A DNA stretch of 35,816 bases from Patescibacteria group bacterium (GCA_025060575.1 JANXBL010000003.1:1-35816), one strand, 5' to 3'; numbered from the stretch's first letter, positions 1 through 7,507 are shown. The notes: generated by a model not told the origin, from the sequence alone. Translations and numbers: made by a program.

Positions 1-76
1 TAGCTTGAAAAGTAGCTGAAATATCACCAGATCTAACATTTCTTAATAATTCTGAAGGAGAAGGAAAGTTTGGCAT
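1..76 (-). CDS. 5' end of an unidentified gene, cut by the window edge
   Basis: A reading frame opens with ATG at 74-76 on the minus strand and stays open for 25 codons to the window edge. The product begins MPNFPSPSELLRN. There is no recognisable motif in so few residues and no clear SD upstream. It diverges from tRNA-Arg, whose candidate -35 box overlaps this start codon. The short open frame could be chance, so this is only a probable partial gene. Confidence 0.4.
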   Translation of the reverse strand, partial: MPNFPSPSELLRNVRSGDISATFQA

Positions 77-98
77 TATGTCAAATTAATTTTAAAAT
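70..98 (+). promoter_or_regulatory. Candidate sigma-70 promoter for tRNA-Arg
   Basis: TTGGCA at 70-75 and TAAAAT at 93-98 are separated by 17 bp. This would start transcription near 105, a few bases before the mature tRNA. AT-rich DNA gives such matches by chance, so this rests on position and spacing. Confidence 0.4.
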
Positions 99-111
99 AA
101 AAATATTATTC

Positions 112-184
112 GCCCCTGTAGCTCAATTGGAAGAGCGTGTGGCTTCGGACCACAAGGTTGGGGGTTCGAGTCCCTCCAGGGGCA
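112..184 (+). tRNA. tRNA-Arg, anticodon UCG
   Basis: The cloverleaf folds completely. The acceptor stem GCCCCTG (112-118) pairs with CAGGGGC (177-183), with discriminator A184. The D stem is GCTC/GAGC (121-124/133-136). The anticodon stem TGTGG/CCACA (138-142/150-154) encloses loop CTTCGGA, giving anticodon TCG at 145-147, which reads CGA and other CGN Arg codons. The T arm is 160-176 with loop TTCGAGT. CCA is not encoded. The 3' end lies 2-3 bases from the stop codon of the convergent FemAB-like gene. Confidence 0.97.
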
Positions 185-186
185 AA

Positions 187-1191
187 TCATAACTTTCCTC
201 TTCTTATCTTTTCATACCAGTATGTTAAATAATATTTAAAGGAAAAACGATAGTCAAAGGTAGGCAACAGATTTATTAAATGTCCGCCAAAACCTTTTTT
301 AAATTGGCTTAATCCATGCCAAGGGTGATTAGAGTCACTTTTCCTGGCTATTCCCCAGAAATTGTAAAATTTACAGCCTCTTCTCTTGGCTTCCTGAATA
401 ACTGTCCATTGCAGTTTATAGTTTAACGGTTCTTTAATTGGCAATGAAGCAGAATGATGATAAAAGGCAATATTATGAGAAAAAATAATGAGGGCAGCTG
501 AACAGTATGAGTTTTCTACTTTTCCTAAAAATAGAAGCGCTTTATTTTTTTGGGTAAAAATTTTAAACTCTTCTTCAATTAATTTTTGCGGATAGGGAAC
601 AAAATTTTTTCTCTTACTTAATTCTTGATAAAGATCGAAGAAAATTTTTAAACTATCAATGTCTGATTTTATTTCAATTTCTAGAAAGGGTTTCTTTAGG
701 CTATCAACAACCATTTTTCGATGACCATCACTCATCTCTTCTAACATTTTTTTATCATCATCTATCTTTTTCAACCAGAAATTTTCAGTGACTGCATAAG
801 TAGGAGCAAGCCTAAAGCCTAGAGATTTAAAAATTTCTTTAATTTCATTGTCAGTTTGAATGGGGTTGATTCTTAAAAAATCATATTTTTTATGAAATTT
901 TTTTTCTTTCAAAAAATTTAACAATGATAACAAACATTCTTTTAGATGATCATTTTTTGTGACTGGGCCATGATGGACAACTAATCCATTCCCTCTTTTT
1001 CCTCGATAACCAATAAGCTGACATAATCCTACAATTTCTTTTTCATATATAAAACCCAGATTTAAAACTTCTCTTCCTAGGCTTTTTTCTGCTTGACCAT
1101 ATTCGTAATCTTGAAGAAAACTTAGATAATCATTTTTATCCAAAAAATCATTCCATAGCTTTTCATTATCAATTTTTTCAATTCTAATCAT
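187..1191 (-). CDS. FemAB-family peptidyltransferase-like protein (lipid II amino-acid ligase type)
   Basis: The 334-aa product matches the FemA/FemX/MurM group, which use aminoacyl-tRNA to add amino acids to the stem peptide of lipid II in the cytoplasm. Visible family signs are the GNAT-like N-terminal half (SFLQDYEYGQ near residue 25), a central helical stretch, and the C-terminal signature FYNFWGIARK followed by a FKKGFGG segment near residues 295-315. Length is typical of single-module members without a long coiled-coil arm. A TGATAAAAT extended -10-like box lies just upstream on the minus strand (1208-1216). Substrate amino acid and acceptor cannot be read from sequence. The MurF-like ligase at 3043-4611 is consistent with a peptidoglycan role. 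Some family members act on other substrates, so the exact reaction is inference. Confidence 0.85.
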   Translation of the reverse strand: MIRIEKIDNEKLWNDFLDKNDYLSFLQDYEYGQAEKSLGREVLNLGFIYEKEIVGLCQLIGYRGKRGNGLVVHHGPVTKNDHLKECLLSLLNFLKEKKFHKKYDFLRINPIQTDNEIKEIFKSLGFRLAPTYAVTENFWLKKIDDDKKMLEEMSDGHRKMVVDSLKKPFLEIEIKSDIDSLKIFFDLYQELSKRKNFVPYPQKLIEEEFKIFTQKNKALLFLGKVENSYCSAALIIFSHNIAFYHHSASLPIKEPLNYKLQWTVIQEAKRRGCKFYNFWGIARKSDSNHPWHGLSQFKKGFGGHLINLLPTFDYRFSFKYYLTYWYEKIRRGKL

Positions 1192-1226
1192 TTTTTAATT
1201 TTAAAAAATTTTATCAATTTGATAAT

Positions 1227-1254
1227 TTGACAAAATTAAAAAGTTTGTTATAAA
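1227..1254 (+). promoter_or_regulatory. Strong sigma-70 promoter of the 1261-1447 RNA
   Basis: A perfect -35 box TTGACA lies at 1227-1232, followed by a 16-bp spacer and TATAAA at 1249-1254. The -10 is preceded by TG at 1246-1247, giving an extended -10. The predicted start is near 1261. This is one of the best promoters in the window and points at no protein-coding gene. Confidence 0.75.
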
Positions 1255-1260
1255 ATTTAT

Positions 1261-1447
1261 ATTAGTAACCAGCTGCCAAGGTCGGGGGTTTTTCTGGGCT
1301 TTCCACAATCAGCTGCCACTTGGCAAGCCTATCAGCCAATCCAATCTTTTGGATGGCTGTGCTGCTTGCCACCCTGAATCCACCCGCCACAACCCGACTT
1401 TTTAAGCCGGGAGGGCTTTGCTCTCCTTTCACCTCCCGGCTCTTTTT
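1261..1447 (+). ncRNA. Structured non-coding RNA of unknown family (about 185 nt)
   Basis: This stretch is much more GC-rich than its surroundings, has no sensible reading frame, and is bracketed by a strong promoter and an intrinsic terminator. Visible helices: GTCGGG 1281-1286 with CCCGAC 1393-1398; GGCAAGC 1322-1328 with GCTTGCC 1364-1370; and inside it AGCC 1334-1337 with GGCT 1355-1358 and ATCCAA 1339-1344 with TTGGAT 1349-1354, capped by loop TCTT. Together they make a rod with a large central bubble, an architecture like 6S RNA, and the length also fits. TGCCAAG 1274-1280 can also pair with CTTGGCA 1319-1325, which excludes the 1322-1328 helix. The word CAGCTGCCA occurs twice (1270-1278, 1310-1318). 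I found no SRP, RNase P or tmRNA landmarks. 6S identity is only a guess. Confidence 0.7.
1405..1447 (+). terminator. Intrinsic terminator of the non-coding RNA
   Basis: A perfect 10-bp stem pairs AGCCGGGAGG (1405-1414) with CCTCCCGGCT (1432-1441), followed by CTTTTT. The minus-strand side lacks a T tract, so it works mainly for plus-strand transcription. The stop codon of the convergent aminotransferase-like gene (1429-1431) sits in the loop, and the last codons of that gene form the 3' arm. Confidence 0.85.
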
Positions 1448-2640
1448 ACTATATCTATTATTTTTTCGGCAATTTTTTCGTTAACATCAATGTGCGTTGG
1501 GAGATTTAAAACTTTGCCACCCAATTGTTCTGCCTTAGGACAGCTGTTTACTTGATAATCAAAATTTTTTGGATCAGAATAAGGGATTAAAACAAAGTTA
1601 TACCAGTCACCTAGATATATCTTTTCTTTTTTCATAAGTTTGACTATTTCTATTCTTTTTTCTGTAAGGAGGGGGAATCTTAAAAATATTGGTTGAGAAA
1701 AATTGTTAGTTTTAAAAGTCTCCAGTCCAGCCTCTTTATATAAGGAAGAAATTAATTGGCGATGTTGATTAAATCTTTCTAATTTCTTAAGCTGGTTAAC
1801 CAAAAGAGGCATAAGAACTCCAGGTAATTTTTTGAGATAATCGTAAGGTTTTTGGCCTAATTTTTCCTTTTCTGAGACCATTTCATTAAGCATCTTAAAC
1901 TTCCTAAGTAGTTTGACGGCGGATTTAGTCAAGAAATTATAATTTCTTTTAAGTCTAAATAAAACTACACCAGTTAATAAAATTTTTTTTATTTCCATGC
2001 CACTAGGCTCGTTGATTTTTTCATAAGCATCGTCTAGTTTTGAGATTAAAGATTGATTGTTAACTACTAATGCTCCACCGACAATACTTGATATTACCTT
2101 GTTTCTATTAAAACTTAGTAAGGCTACATCACCGAAATTGCCCAGATAGTTATTTTTAAATTTTGCTCCCAATGAGTGGGTTAAATTTTCGATCACCACT
2201 AAATTGTTTTCTTTCGCTATGGTCATAATTTCATCCATCTTAGCTGGCAGACCAAATGTGTTCTGAATAACTATTGCCTGCACTTCCTCTTTTATTTTTC
2301 TCTTAAGATCTTCAATGCTGATATTAAAACTTTCATCAATATCAACATAAATAGGCCTTAAACCGGCAAACTTAATAGCATTGGGAACGACTATACAAGA
2401 AAAGGCTTGAGTGATAACCGCTGATCTATTTTCTAGGCTAGAGAGAAGAAAGGTTAGAGCGCTTCTGGCTGATTTAAAAAAATAGACTTTAGCGTTAGGA
2501 AAATATCTTGCCAAAATTTCTCTGGCCTCTTTTTCTAGGGCTGAGGTGTCATATTTTTTACCTTGCAAAATACCCTTTATTATTTCATGGTCATCATTTT
2601 CAAAATTTGGCACTATATCAATGCTGATTATTTCTGGCAT
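1429..2640 (-). CDS. DegT/DnrJ/EryC1-family PLP-dependent enzyme
   Basis: The 403-aa product has the fold and motifs of the sugar aminotransferase family, which makes amino sugars for surface polysaccharides. The PLP-binding lysine is K181 in SFNRNKV, followed by the usual glycine pair (VGGALV). The stretch IENLTHSLGA at 150-159 corresponds to the family motif IEDAAH.xGA, so the aspartate that normally contacts the pyridine nitrogen of PLP appears to be Asn152. The C-terminal LGGKVLNLPTH (near 375-385) matches the family tail. Length is normal. The neighbouring FemAB-like gene on the same strand suggests cell-envelope work. The substrate is unknown, and the Asn could mean altered or weakened transamination chemistry. 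The 3' end overlaps the terminator of the opposing RNA. Confidence 0.85.
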   Translation of the reverse strand: MPEIISIDIVPNFENDDHEIIKGILQGKKYDTSALEKEAREILARYFPNAKVYFFKSARSALTFLLSSLENRSAVITQAFSCIVVPNAIKFAGLRPIYVDIDESFNISIEDLKRKIKEEVQAIVIQNTFGLPAKMDEIMTIAKENNLVVIENLTHSLGAKFKNNYLGNFGDVALLSFNRNKVISSIVGGALVVNNQSLISKLDDAYEKINEPSGMEIKKILLTGVVLFRLKRNYNFLTKSAVKLLRKFKMLNEMVSEKEKLGQKPYDYLKKLPGVLMPLLVNQLKKLERFNQHRQLISSLYKEAGLETFKTNNFSQPIFLRFPLLTEKRIEIVKLMKKEKIYLGDWYNFVLIPYSDPKNFDYQVNSCPKAEQLGGKVLNLPTHIDVNEKIAEKIIDIVKRAGR

Positions 2641-2694
2641 CTATAACTAGATTTTAAGGTATTTGTTCTATAATTTACTTAGAACACTCTAGAC

Positions 2695-2699
2695 GGAGG
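2695..2699 (+). promoter_or_regulatory. Consensus Shine-Dalgarno GGAGG
   Basis: GGAGG precedes the ATG at 2710 by 10 nt. Most genes in this window lack a recognisable SD, so this one stands out and fixes the start of the 92-aa gene. Confidence 0.8.
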
Positions 2700-2709
2700 T
2701 GCTGAAAAA

Positions 2710-2988
2710 ATGGAATTAAACGTCCGAAATGTAAGAGTGAGGTACGAGATACTTTCAACCTCTTATCTTTCACCAGGGGAGAATATGACTAGAAATTCCT
2801 CTATCGTTGCGACAGACCTTCCTTCTGGTCAACTGGTGAAAATGAGCCTGGAGGCCACTATCACTATGAAAGTGATGGTAACCTCCTATGGCCATACCAA
2901 AGGCGAAGCGTTTAATAACGCCGCTAAAATGGTAGAAAAACTTATCCCCTCCTCTAGGAAAATCTTTCAACTTCGCTTCTCAGACTAA
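2710..2988 (+). CDS. Orphan 92-aa protein, function unknown
   Basis: I do not recognise this protein. It is a small soluble basic product with no membrane segment, signal peptide or cysteine. It looks like several beta strands (residues 1-60) followed by an amphipathic helix (about 63-78, GEAFNNAAKMVEKL) and a final strand. The gene stands alone: a strong SD GGAGG at 2695-2699 sits 10 nt before the ATG, a TATAAT lies at 2669-2674, and an intrinsic terminator follows. Its coding region is richer in GC and in codons such as GGC, GCC and CTG than its neighbours, suggesting high expression or different ancestry. The reverse-strand frame over the same bases has no support. The gene is likely real because of the SD and terminator. 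Confidence 0.8.
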   Translation: MELNVRNVRVRYEILSTSYLSPGENMTRNSSIVATDLPSGQLVKMSLEATITMKVMVTSYGHTKGEAFNNAAKMVEKLIPSSRKIFQLRFSD

Positions 2989-3004
2989 CATGAAGACCAA
3001 TGGC

Positions 3005-3038
3005 TGGTGGCCGTGAGACGGTCACCATTATTTTTTTT
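3005..3038 (+). terminator. Intrinsic terminator after the 92-aa gene
   Basis: TGGTGGCCGT (3005-3014) pairs with ACGGTCACCA (3018-3027) across a GAG loop with one G-T pair. It is followed by TTA and a run of eight T. It ends the single-gene transcript just before the convergent MurF-like gene. Confidence 0.88.
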
Positions 3039-3042
3039 GTAA

Positions 3043-4611
3043 CTAATTCAAACCGATAAAGCGATTGAAATAGTTATTAAACTTAGCTGGTAATCTGTTC
3101 ATAATCCATACACCAACCTTTTTCATCTTTAATGTTTTTAGGAACAGTTCCATTTCGGTTAAATCCTCAACAATCATCACTCGATCAAGTAAAATTTTTC
3201 TAAAAATTTCGTAATGGTCATTTGAGGTAAGGATAACTTTATCAAAGCTTTTTAATTTTTGAGCTAACTCTTGATAGATCTTTTGAGTTTCTTTCCCTAA
3301 TTCGAAAAGTCCATTAAAAATAATCAGTTTATAGTCAAGCTTTAATTTTTCAAAAAAATCTAAAGAGCTAAAAACGCCATGAGGGTTAGCATTGTATGAG
3401 TCATCAAAAATATAAAAATTTTCTATTCTTTTCAATTTTAAAAATCCTTCCGGCAATTCGATCTTTTCGACCACCTCGCTGTAATCGTTAATATCATCAA
3501 TTTTTGAGATATAAGCTAAAGCACCGCAAAGATTTTCAATCTGCATAGGAAAGATAATTTTGCTCTTTAAAACTATTTCATCCGATAAATACTTAAATTT
3601 AAAAACAGTTCTTTCTAAATCATTTTGTAGTATTTTATAGGCAAAATCTCCTTCTAGACCATAGGTATAAATTTCTATCCTTCTATCTCCAATAGCATTT
3701 TTTACTTCCTTCTTAAGTTCATTCACATATTCGTGGTTATTGTTTATAAAAATAGTTCCCTCTTTCATCCAACTCAAAACCTCAATTCCCTCACCTCTCA
3801 TAATATTTTTTATATTGCCAAAGAGAAACAAATGCTGTTTAGTGATGCCTGTGATATATGCTATTTTGGGAGTAATAAATTTTGTTATCCATTTAACGTT
3901 CCCCAGATAATACGAGCCGAACTCTATCACGAGAAAGTCGTAATTATCTAATTTGCTTTTATCGATAAACTTTAACAGAGCTAATTCATGATTAATTCTA
4001 GGAGGAGGAGCTAAAACATGGTATTTTTTCCTTAGCAGTTGAACCAATAACTCCTTTGTTGTTGATTTACCATAGCTACCTACTATACCAATTATTTTTA
4101 AAGATTCATTTTGATCAAGTTTCTTTTTAACTCTATTGCCGAGCCAAATCATATAGGGTTTAGCAATTAGGTAGCTTATCTTACTTGCAATAGTGAAAAT
4201 TAAAAATTGACTTGACCAAAAAGATAAGCCAGCCACTACTAAAATATCGTTTCTAAAAATGTTTAATATCCAAAAGTTCAAAACAAGAGATATTGCTAAA
4301 ATTATGGTTGCTCTAAGAGTAAAGCTTATCTTTTTGATTAATCTAAAACGCAAAACTAATAAAATAGCTAAGATAAGGAGGAGAAAATCCGTGGGATATT
4401 TGTCTATCGAAAAATCAAGTATAAATATAAGTAAGAATATTAACCAAAGAAGATATTCTTTAACATTAAAAATAAATTTTTTTGAGCTTTCTAGAAAAAA
4501 ATGAGCCCTAACTCTTCTTAGTAGATAGTCCTTGATTTGATAAATTCTCAAAACTGGAAAGCCATTAATAAAGATAATAATTAAAGAAAGCAAAAAGCTG
4601 GTGATCATCAT
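3043..4611 (-). CDS. MurF-like Mur ligase with an N-terminal membrane domain
   Basis: The 522-aa product is longer than MurF (about 450 aa) because the first ~155 residues hold four or five hydrophobic helices (about 4-20, 52-68, 74-90, 98-118, 122-150). The rest is a Mur ligase: P-loop GSYGKSTTKE (178-187), middle-domain H260, and the MurF-type C-terminal motif DDSYNANP (403-410). MurF adds D-Ala-D-Ala to UDP-MurNAc-tripeptide using ATP. Two features depart from the classic enzyme. The segment that normally carries the carbamylated lysine (AKGE) reads MRGE, with Arg272 in its place. The substrate loop reads PPRINHE rather than the usual NNEIG type. It is co-transcribed with the upstream alpha/beta hydrolase through a 4-nt overlap. 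It may be the cell's MurF anchored to the membrane, or a paralogue acting on another amide substrate. Confidence 0.8.
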   Translation of the reverse strand: MMITSFLLSLIIIFINGFPVLRIYQIKDYLLRRVRAHFFLESSKKFIFNVKEYLLWLIFLLIFILDFSIDKYPTDFLLLILAILLVLRFRLIKKISFTLRATIILAISLVLNFWILNIFRNDILVVAGLSFWSSQFLIFTIASKISYLIAKPYMIWLGNRVKKKLDQNESLKIIGIVGSYGKSTTKELLVQLLRKKYHVLAPPPRINHELALLKFIDKSKLDNYDFLVIEFGSYYLGNVKWITKFITPKIAYITGITKQHLFLFGNIKNIMRGEGIEVLSWMKEGTIFINNNHEYVNELKKEVKNAIGDRRIEIYTYGLEGDFAYKILQNDLERTVFKFKYLSDEIVLKSKIIFPMQIENLCGALAYISKIDDINDYSEVVEKIELPEGFLKLKRIENFYIFDDSYNANPHGVFSSLDFFEKLKLDYKLIIFNGLFELGKETQKIYQELAQKLKSFDKVILTSNDHYEIFRKILLDRVMIVEDLTEMELFLKTLKMKKVGVWIMNRLPAKFNNYFNRFIGLN

Positions 4612-5300
4612 TTTGTTAATATATTTCTCAGGACTTCAGCGAATTGAGTCGGAATTTCTCTGTGAAGATTATGACCACCTGATAAAATGAACATCTCAGC
4701 ATTTTTTATTTTCTTTTTAAGTAGATAAGCATTTTTTAGAGGTGTGGCTTTATCATATTTACCCCATAAGATAACCGTTGGAACCTGAATTTTTTCAGCT
4801 AAATTACTTAGATTTTGATTAATGTTGGCAAATGTTTTTTTTAAATTTTCGTCAACCAAGAAATAATCATAGCTACCTACAATGAACCGATAAAAAAATT
4901 TTTTAATCAGATAGGTTAAGTGAGAGGATAATTTTTTTTCAATCGGCTTAAAAATTCTAACCACCACAGATACTATTTTCTGTTTAATTCCTTTTTTTCT
5001 GATAATTGCTGAATTATAAAGAATCAACTTTTGGATTTTGTTAGGAAATTTTAATGAGTAGAGCATTGCCAAGGCGCCACCAAAAGAATGACCCATAAGA
5101 TTAAATGTTTCGAGTTCCTTTAATTCTTCTTCTAGATAATTTAAGTAATCATCAAAATTATATGGTCGATCAATTTTTAGTTGAAAACCTGGCAGGGGAA
5201 TAACCTTGATTTCGATGTCATCCTTTAAAATATTACCGATGGCATCAAAGCTTTCAACCTTTTCTCTCCATCCTGGTATTATTACTAGTCTATTTTTCAT
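4608..5300 (-). CDS. Alpha/beta-hydrolase fold protein
   Basis: A 230-aa cytoplasmic hydrolase. The nucleophile elbow is GHSFGG with Ser72, the acid is Asp183 in GKYDKATP, and the base is His210 in SGGHNLH, which completes the classical triad. The N-terminal LVIIPGW is the oxyanion-hole region. I chose ATG at 5298-5300; a TTG at 5316-5318 would add six residues but would abut the divergent recG start exactly. The stop overlaps the MurF-like start by 4 nt, so the two are translationally coupled. The substrate (ester, thioester or amide) is not predictable. Confidence 0.85.
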   Translation of the reverse strand: MKNRLVIIPGWREKVESFDAIGNILKDDIEIKVIPLPGFQLKIDRPYNFDDYLNYLEEELKELETFNLMGHSFGGALAMLYSLKFPNKIQKLILYNSAIIRKKGIKQKIVSVVVRIFKPIEKKLSSHLTYLIKKFFYRFIVGSYDYFLVDENLKKTFANINQNLSNLAEKIQVPTVILWGKYDKATPLKNAYLLKKKIKNAEMFILSGGHNLHREIPTQFAEVLRNILTK

Positions 5301-5318
5301 AAAGTTTAATTTTATCAA

Positions 5319-7406
5319 ATGACGTTAGAAGATCTTGAAATTGATTTAAGGGAATTTCGGGGAATTGGTTATAAAACCGCTTTAAAATTAGCGGAGAACA
5401 AAATAAAGACAGTTAGAGATTTGCTCTATTATTTTCCCTATAAGTATCAGGATTTATCTCAGATTCAAAAAATTCAGGACTTAAAAGTTAATCAGGATGT
5501 TGTTATTGTTGGTAAAGTTAGCAATCTTAAGTTTTTTTCGTCGCCTCGAAAAAGAATGTTTATCTTACAAGGAATTGTTTCTGATGATACTGGTAGCTTA
5601 AAGATTGTTTGGTATAACCAACCATTCTTACTTAAGACACTTTCAGGTAATCCTACCTTGCTAATTTATGGTAAGCTTGTTAAGAATAATTTCGGAATCA
5701 ATATTCAATCGCCAAAATTTGAAATAGTTAAAGGCTCTAAGGTTGAGATGGCAAGAATCATACCGATTTATTCAGCAATTGGCAACCTTACCAGCAATTT
5801 CTTTGCTAGATTGATTAAGGGTGTCCTAGAGAAATACGATTTAAATTCTCTAGCCGATCCATTGCCTTCAGAGGTATTAGCTAAATTTAACTATCCTTCA
5901 ATTGGCCAGGCGCTATACTTTATCCATCAGCCAAAAAGGTTTGAAGAAATTAAATTAGCTCAAGAAAGATTTTCTTTCGAAGAATTATTCTATCTCCAAT
6001 TAGCTCTTCTCAAAGAAAGAGAAAGCTTAGCTAAAAATAGAGCTGTAATTTTTGAGATAGATAACAATATTACTAAAAAATTTCTAGAACAGTTTAGCTT
6101 TAAATTAACTGATGGCCAGAGAAGAGTAATTAATGAGATATTTGCGGATCTTAAAAGTGGAGTTCCAATGAATAGATTACTTCAGGGAGAAACTGGTGCT
6201 GGTAAAACTTTGGTTGCCGAAATTTTAGCCCTTAATGTAGCTTCGAAGGATTATCAGGTAATTTTTATGGCACCAACTGAGATTTTAGCCCAACAGCATT
6301 TTGGAAGATTTTTGAAAGATTTTTCAAATTTCAATATCGGTTTAGGGTTGATAACTTCGGGTGGAGCATTTTATGGCGAGCGAGGATTTAAAGCTGTTAA
6401 AGATATTAACTTTATTCAACGTTTTCTCGTTTCTGGCAAAATAAAGATTTTAATTGGTACTCACTCTCTCATTGAAAATGAATTTTCCTTTCAACGAGTG
6501 GGATTGGTTATTGTTGATGAACAACAAAGATTTGGTTTGGAACAGAGAAAAAGGTTAATTCAAGCCACTAATCAAAATTTTTTGCCACATTTTCTTTCAA
6601 TGTCAGCCACTCCCATTCCTCGCACTTTAGCTTTAGCCTTTTATGGTGATCTAGATTTTTCCCAATTAGATGAAAAACCATTTGGTCAACAACCGATAAA
6701 AACTTATATTGTGCTTAAAGAAAAAGAAGGTAATATGTGGCAATTCGTTTTAAAGGAAATCAATGAAGGTCATCAAGTTTTTGTTATCTGTCCGAGAGTA
6801 GAAGATAGAGAAGATGATGTTAAGTCAGTTAAGGCAGAATACGAGAGAATCAAATCAATATTTACTCCATATGAAAACGTTAGGATTGGAATGCTTCACG
6901 GTAAAATGAAAGCTAACGAAAAGGAAAAAATTTTAAAAGAGATGCAAGTAAATAGAATTAATATTTTAGTTAGCTCTTCGGTGGTTGAAGTCGGCATTGA
7001 TCTTCCTTTAGCTACAGTGATAATTATTCAATCGCCCGAAAGATTTGGCCTAGCTCAACTTTATCAATTAAGAGGAAGAGTGGGGAGAAGTGTTCATCAA
7101 GGTTATTGCTTTTTATTGCCTCAAAAACTTTCACCAAGATCAAAATTGAGACTTAAATATTTTCTTCAAGCGAAATCAGCTCTTGAGCTAGCAGAATACG
7201 ATCTTAGATTAAGAGGAGGTGGAGAACTGTTAGGAGAAAAACAGGCCGGCATTCCTGATTTAGCAATGAAATCACTAACTAATATTAAGCTTTTAGAAAG
7301 AGCCAAAGACTTAGCTAGAGAATTTTATAAACAAAATGCTAACTTTAATCGTTATCCATTGCTAAAAAGAGAAATTTTAAAGAGGAAAAAAATTCTTTTT
7401 GTTTGA
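5319..7406 (+). CDS. recG: ATP-dependent DNA helicase RecG
   Basis: The 695-aa product has the full RecG layout. An N-terminal helix-hairpin-helix-like and OB-fold wedge domain (about 8-150, with LREFRGIGYKTA and DLLYYFPYKY) precedes the SF2 helicase core: motif I GETGAGKT (290-297), a motif II region VDEQQRFGLEQR (DEQQ at 400-403), motif III SATPIPRTLAL, and C-terminal EVGIDLP and QLRGRVGR. RecG reverses stalled replication forks and processes branched DNA. The motif II box reads DEQQ where RecG is classically DEQH. It starts 18 bp from the divergent hydrolase gene and has almost no leader, so translation probably starts without an SD. The gene ends in TGA. Confidence 0.96.
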   Translation: MTLEDLEIDLREFRGIGYKTALKLAENKIKTVRDLLYYFPYKYQDLSQIQKIQDLKVNQDVVIVGKVSNLKFFSSPRKRMFILQGIVSDDTGSLKIVWYNQPFLLKTLSGNPTLLIYGKLVKNNFGINIQSPKFEIVKGSKVEMARIIPIYSAIGNLTSNFFARLIKGVLEKYDLNSLADPLPSEVLAKFNYPSIGQALYFIHQPKRFEEIKLAQERFSFEELFYLQLALLKERESLAKNRAVIFEIDNNITKKFLEQFSFKLTDGQRRVINEIFADLKSGVPMNRLLQGETGAGKTLVAEILALNVASKDYQVIFMAPTEILAQQHFGRFLKDFSNFNIGLGLITSGGAFYGERGFKAVKDINFIQRFLVSGKIKILIGTHSLIENEFSFQRVGLVIVDEQQRFGLEQRKRLIQATNQNFLPHFLSMSATPIPRTLALAFYGDLDFSQLDEKPFGQQPIKTYIVLKEKEGNMWQFVLKEINEGHQVFVICPRVEDREDDVKSVKAEYERIKSIFTPYENVRIGMLHGKMKANEKEKILKEMQVNRINILVSSSVVEVGIDLPLATVIIIQSPERFGLAQLYQLRGRVGRSVHQGYCFLLPQKLSPRSKLRLKYFLQAKSALELAEYDLRLRGGGELLGEKQAGIPDLAMKSLTNIKLLERAKDLAREFYKQNANFNRYPLLKREILKRKKILFV

Positions 7407-7439
7407 TTTTACATTTAACATTTTTTCCACAAGTTTTTA

Positions 7440-7468
7440 TTGACTTTTTAAACAATCTTCAATATAAT
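7440..7468 (+). promoter_or_regulatory. Upstream sigma-70 promoter of the surface protein gene
   Basis: TTGACT at 7440-7445, a 17-bp spacer and a perfect TATAAT at 7463-7468. The predicted start near 7475 gives a leader of about 185 nt. Confidence 0.7.
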
Positions 7469-7507
7469 TTACTTTGATACTAAATGTTGAAAAATCCCCA
7501 AAAAAAC

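Noticed and set aside
1261-1447. SRP RNA, RNase P RNA or tmRNA
   Set aside because: I could not find the SRP GGAAGGxAGCAGC loop on either strand, nor RNase P or tmRNA landmarks, and the length is too short for the last two.
2770-2970. Minus-strand open frame opposite the 92-aa gene
   Set aside because: The plus-strand frame has the SD, promoter-like box and terminator; the minus frame has none of these.
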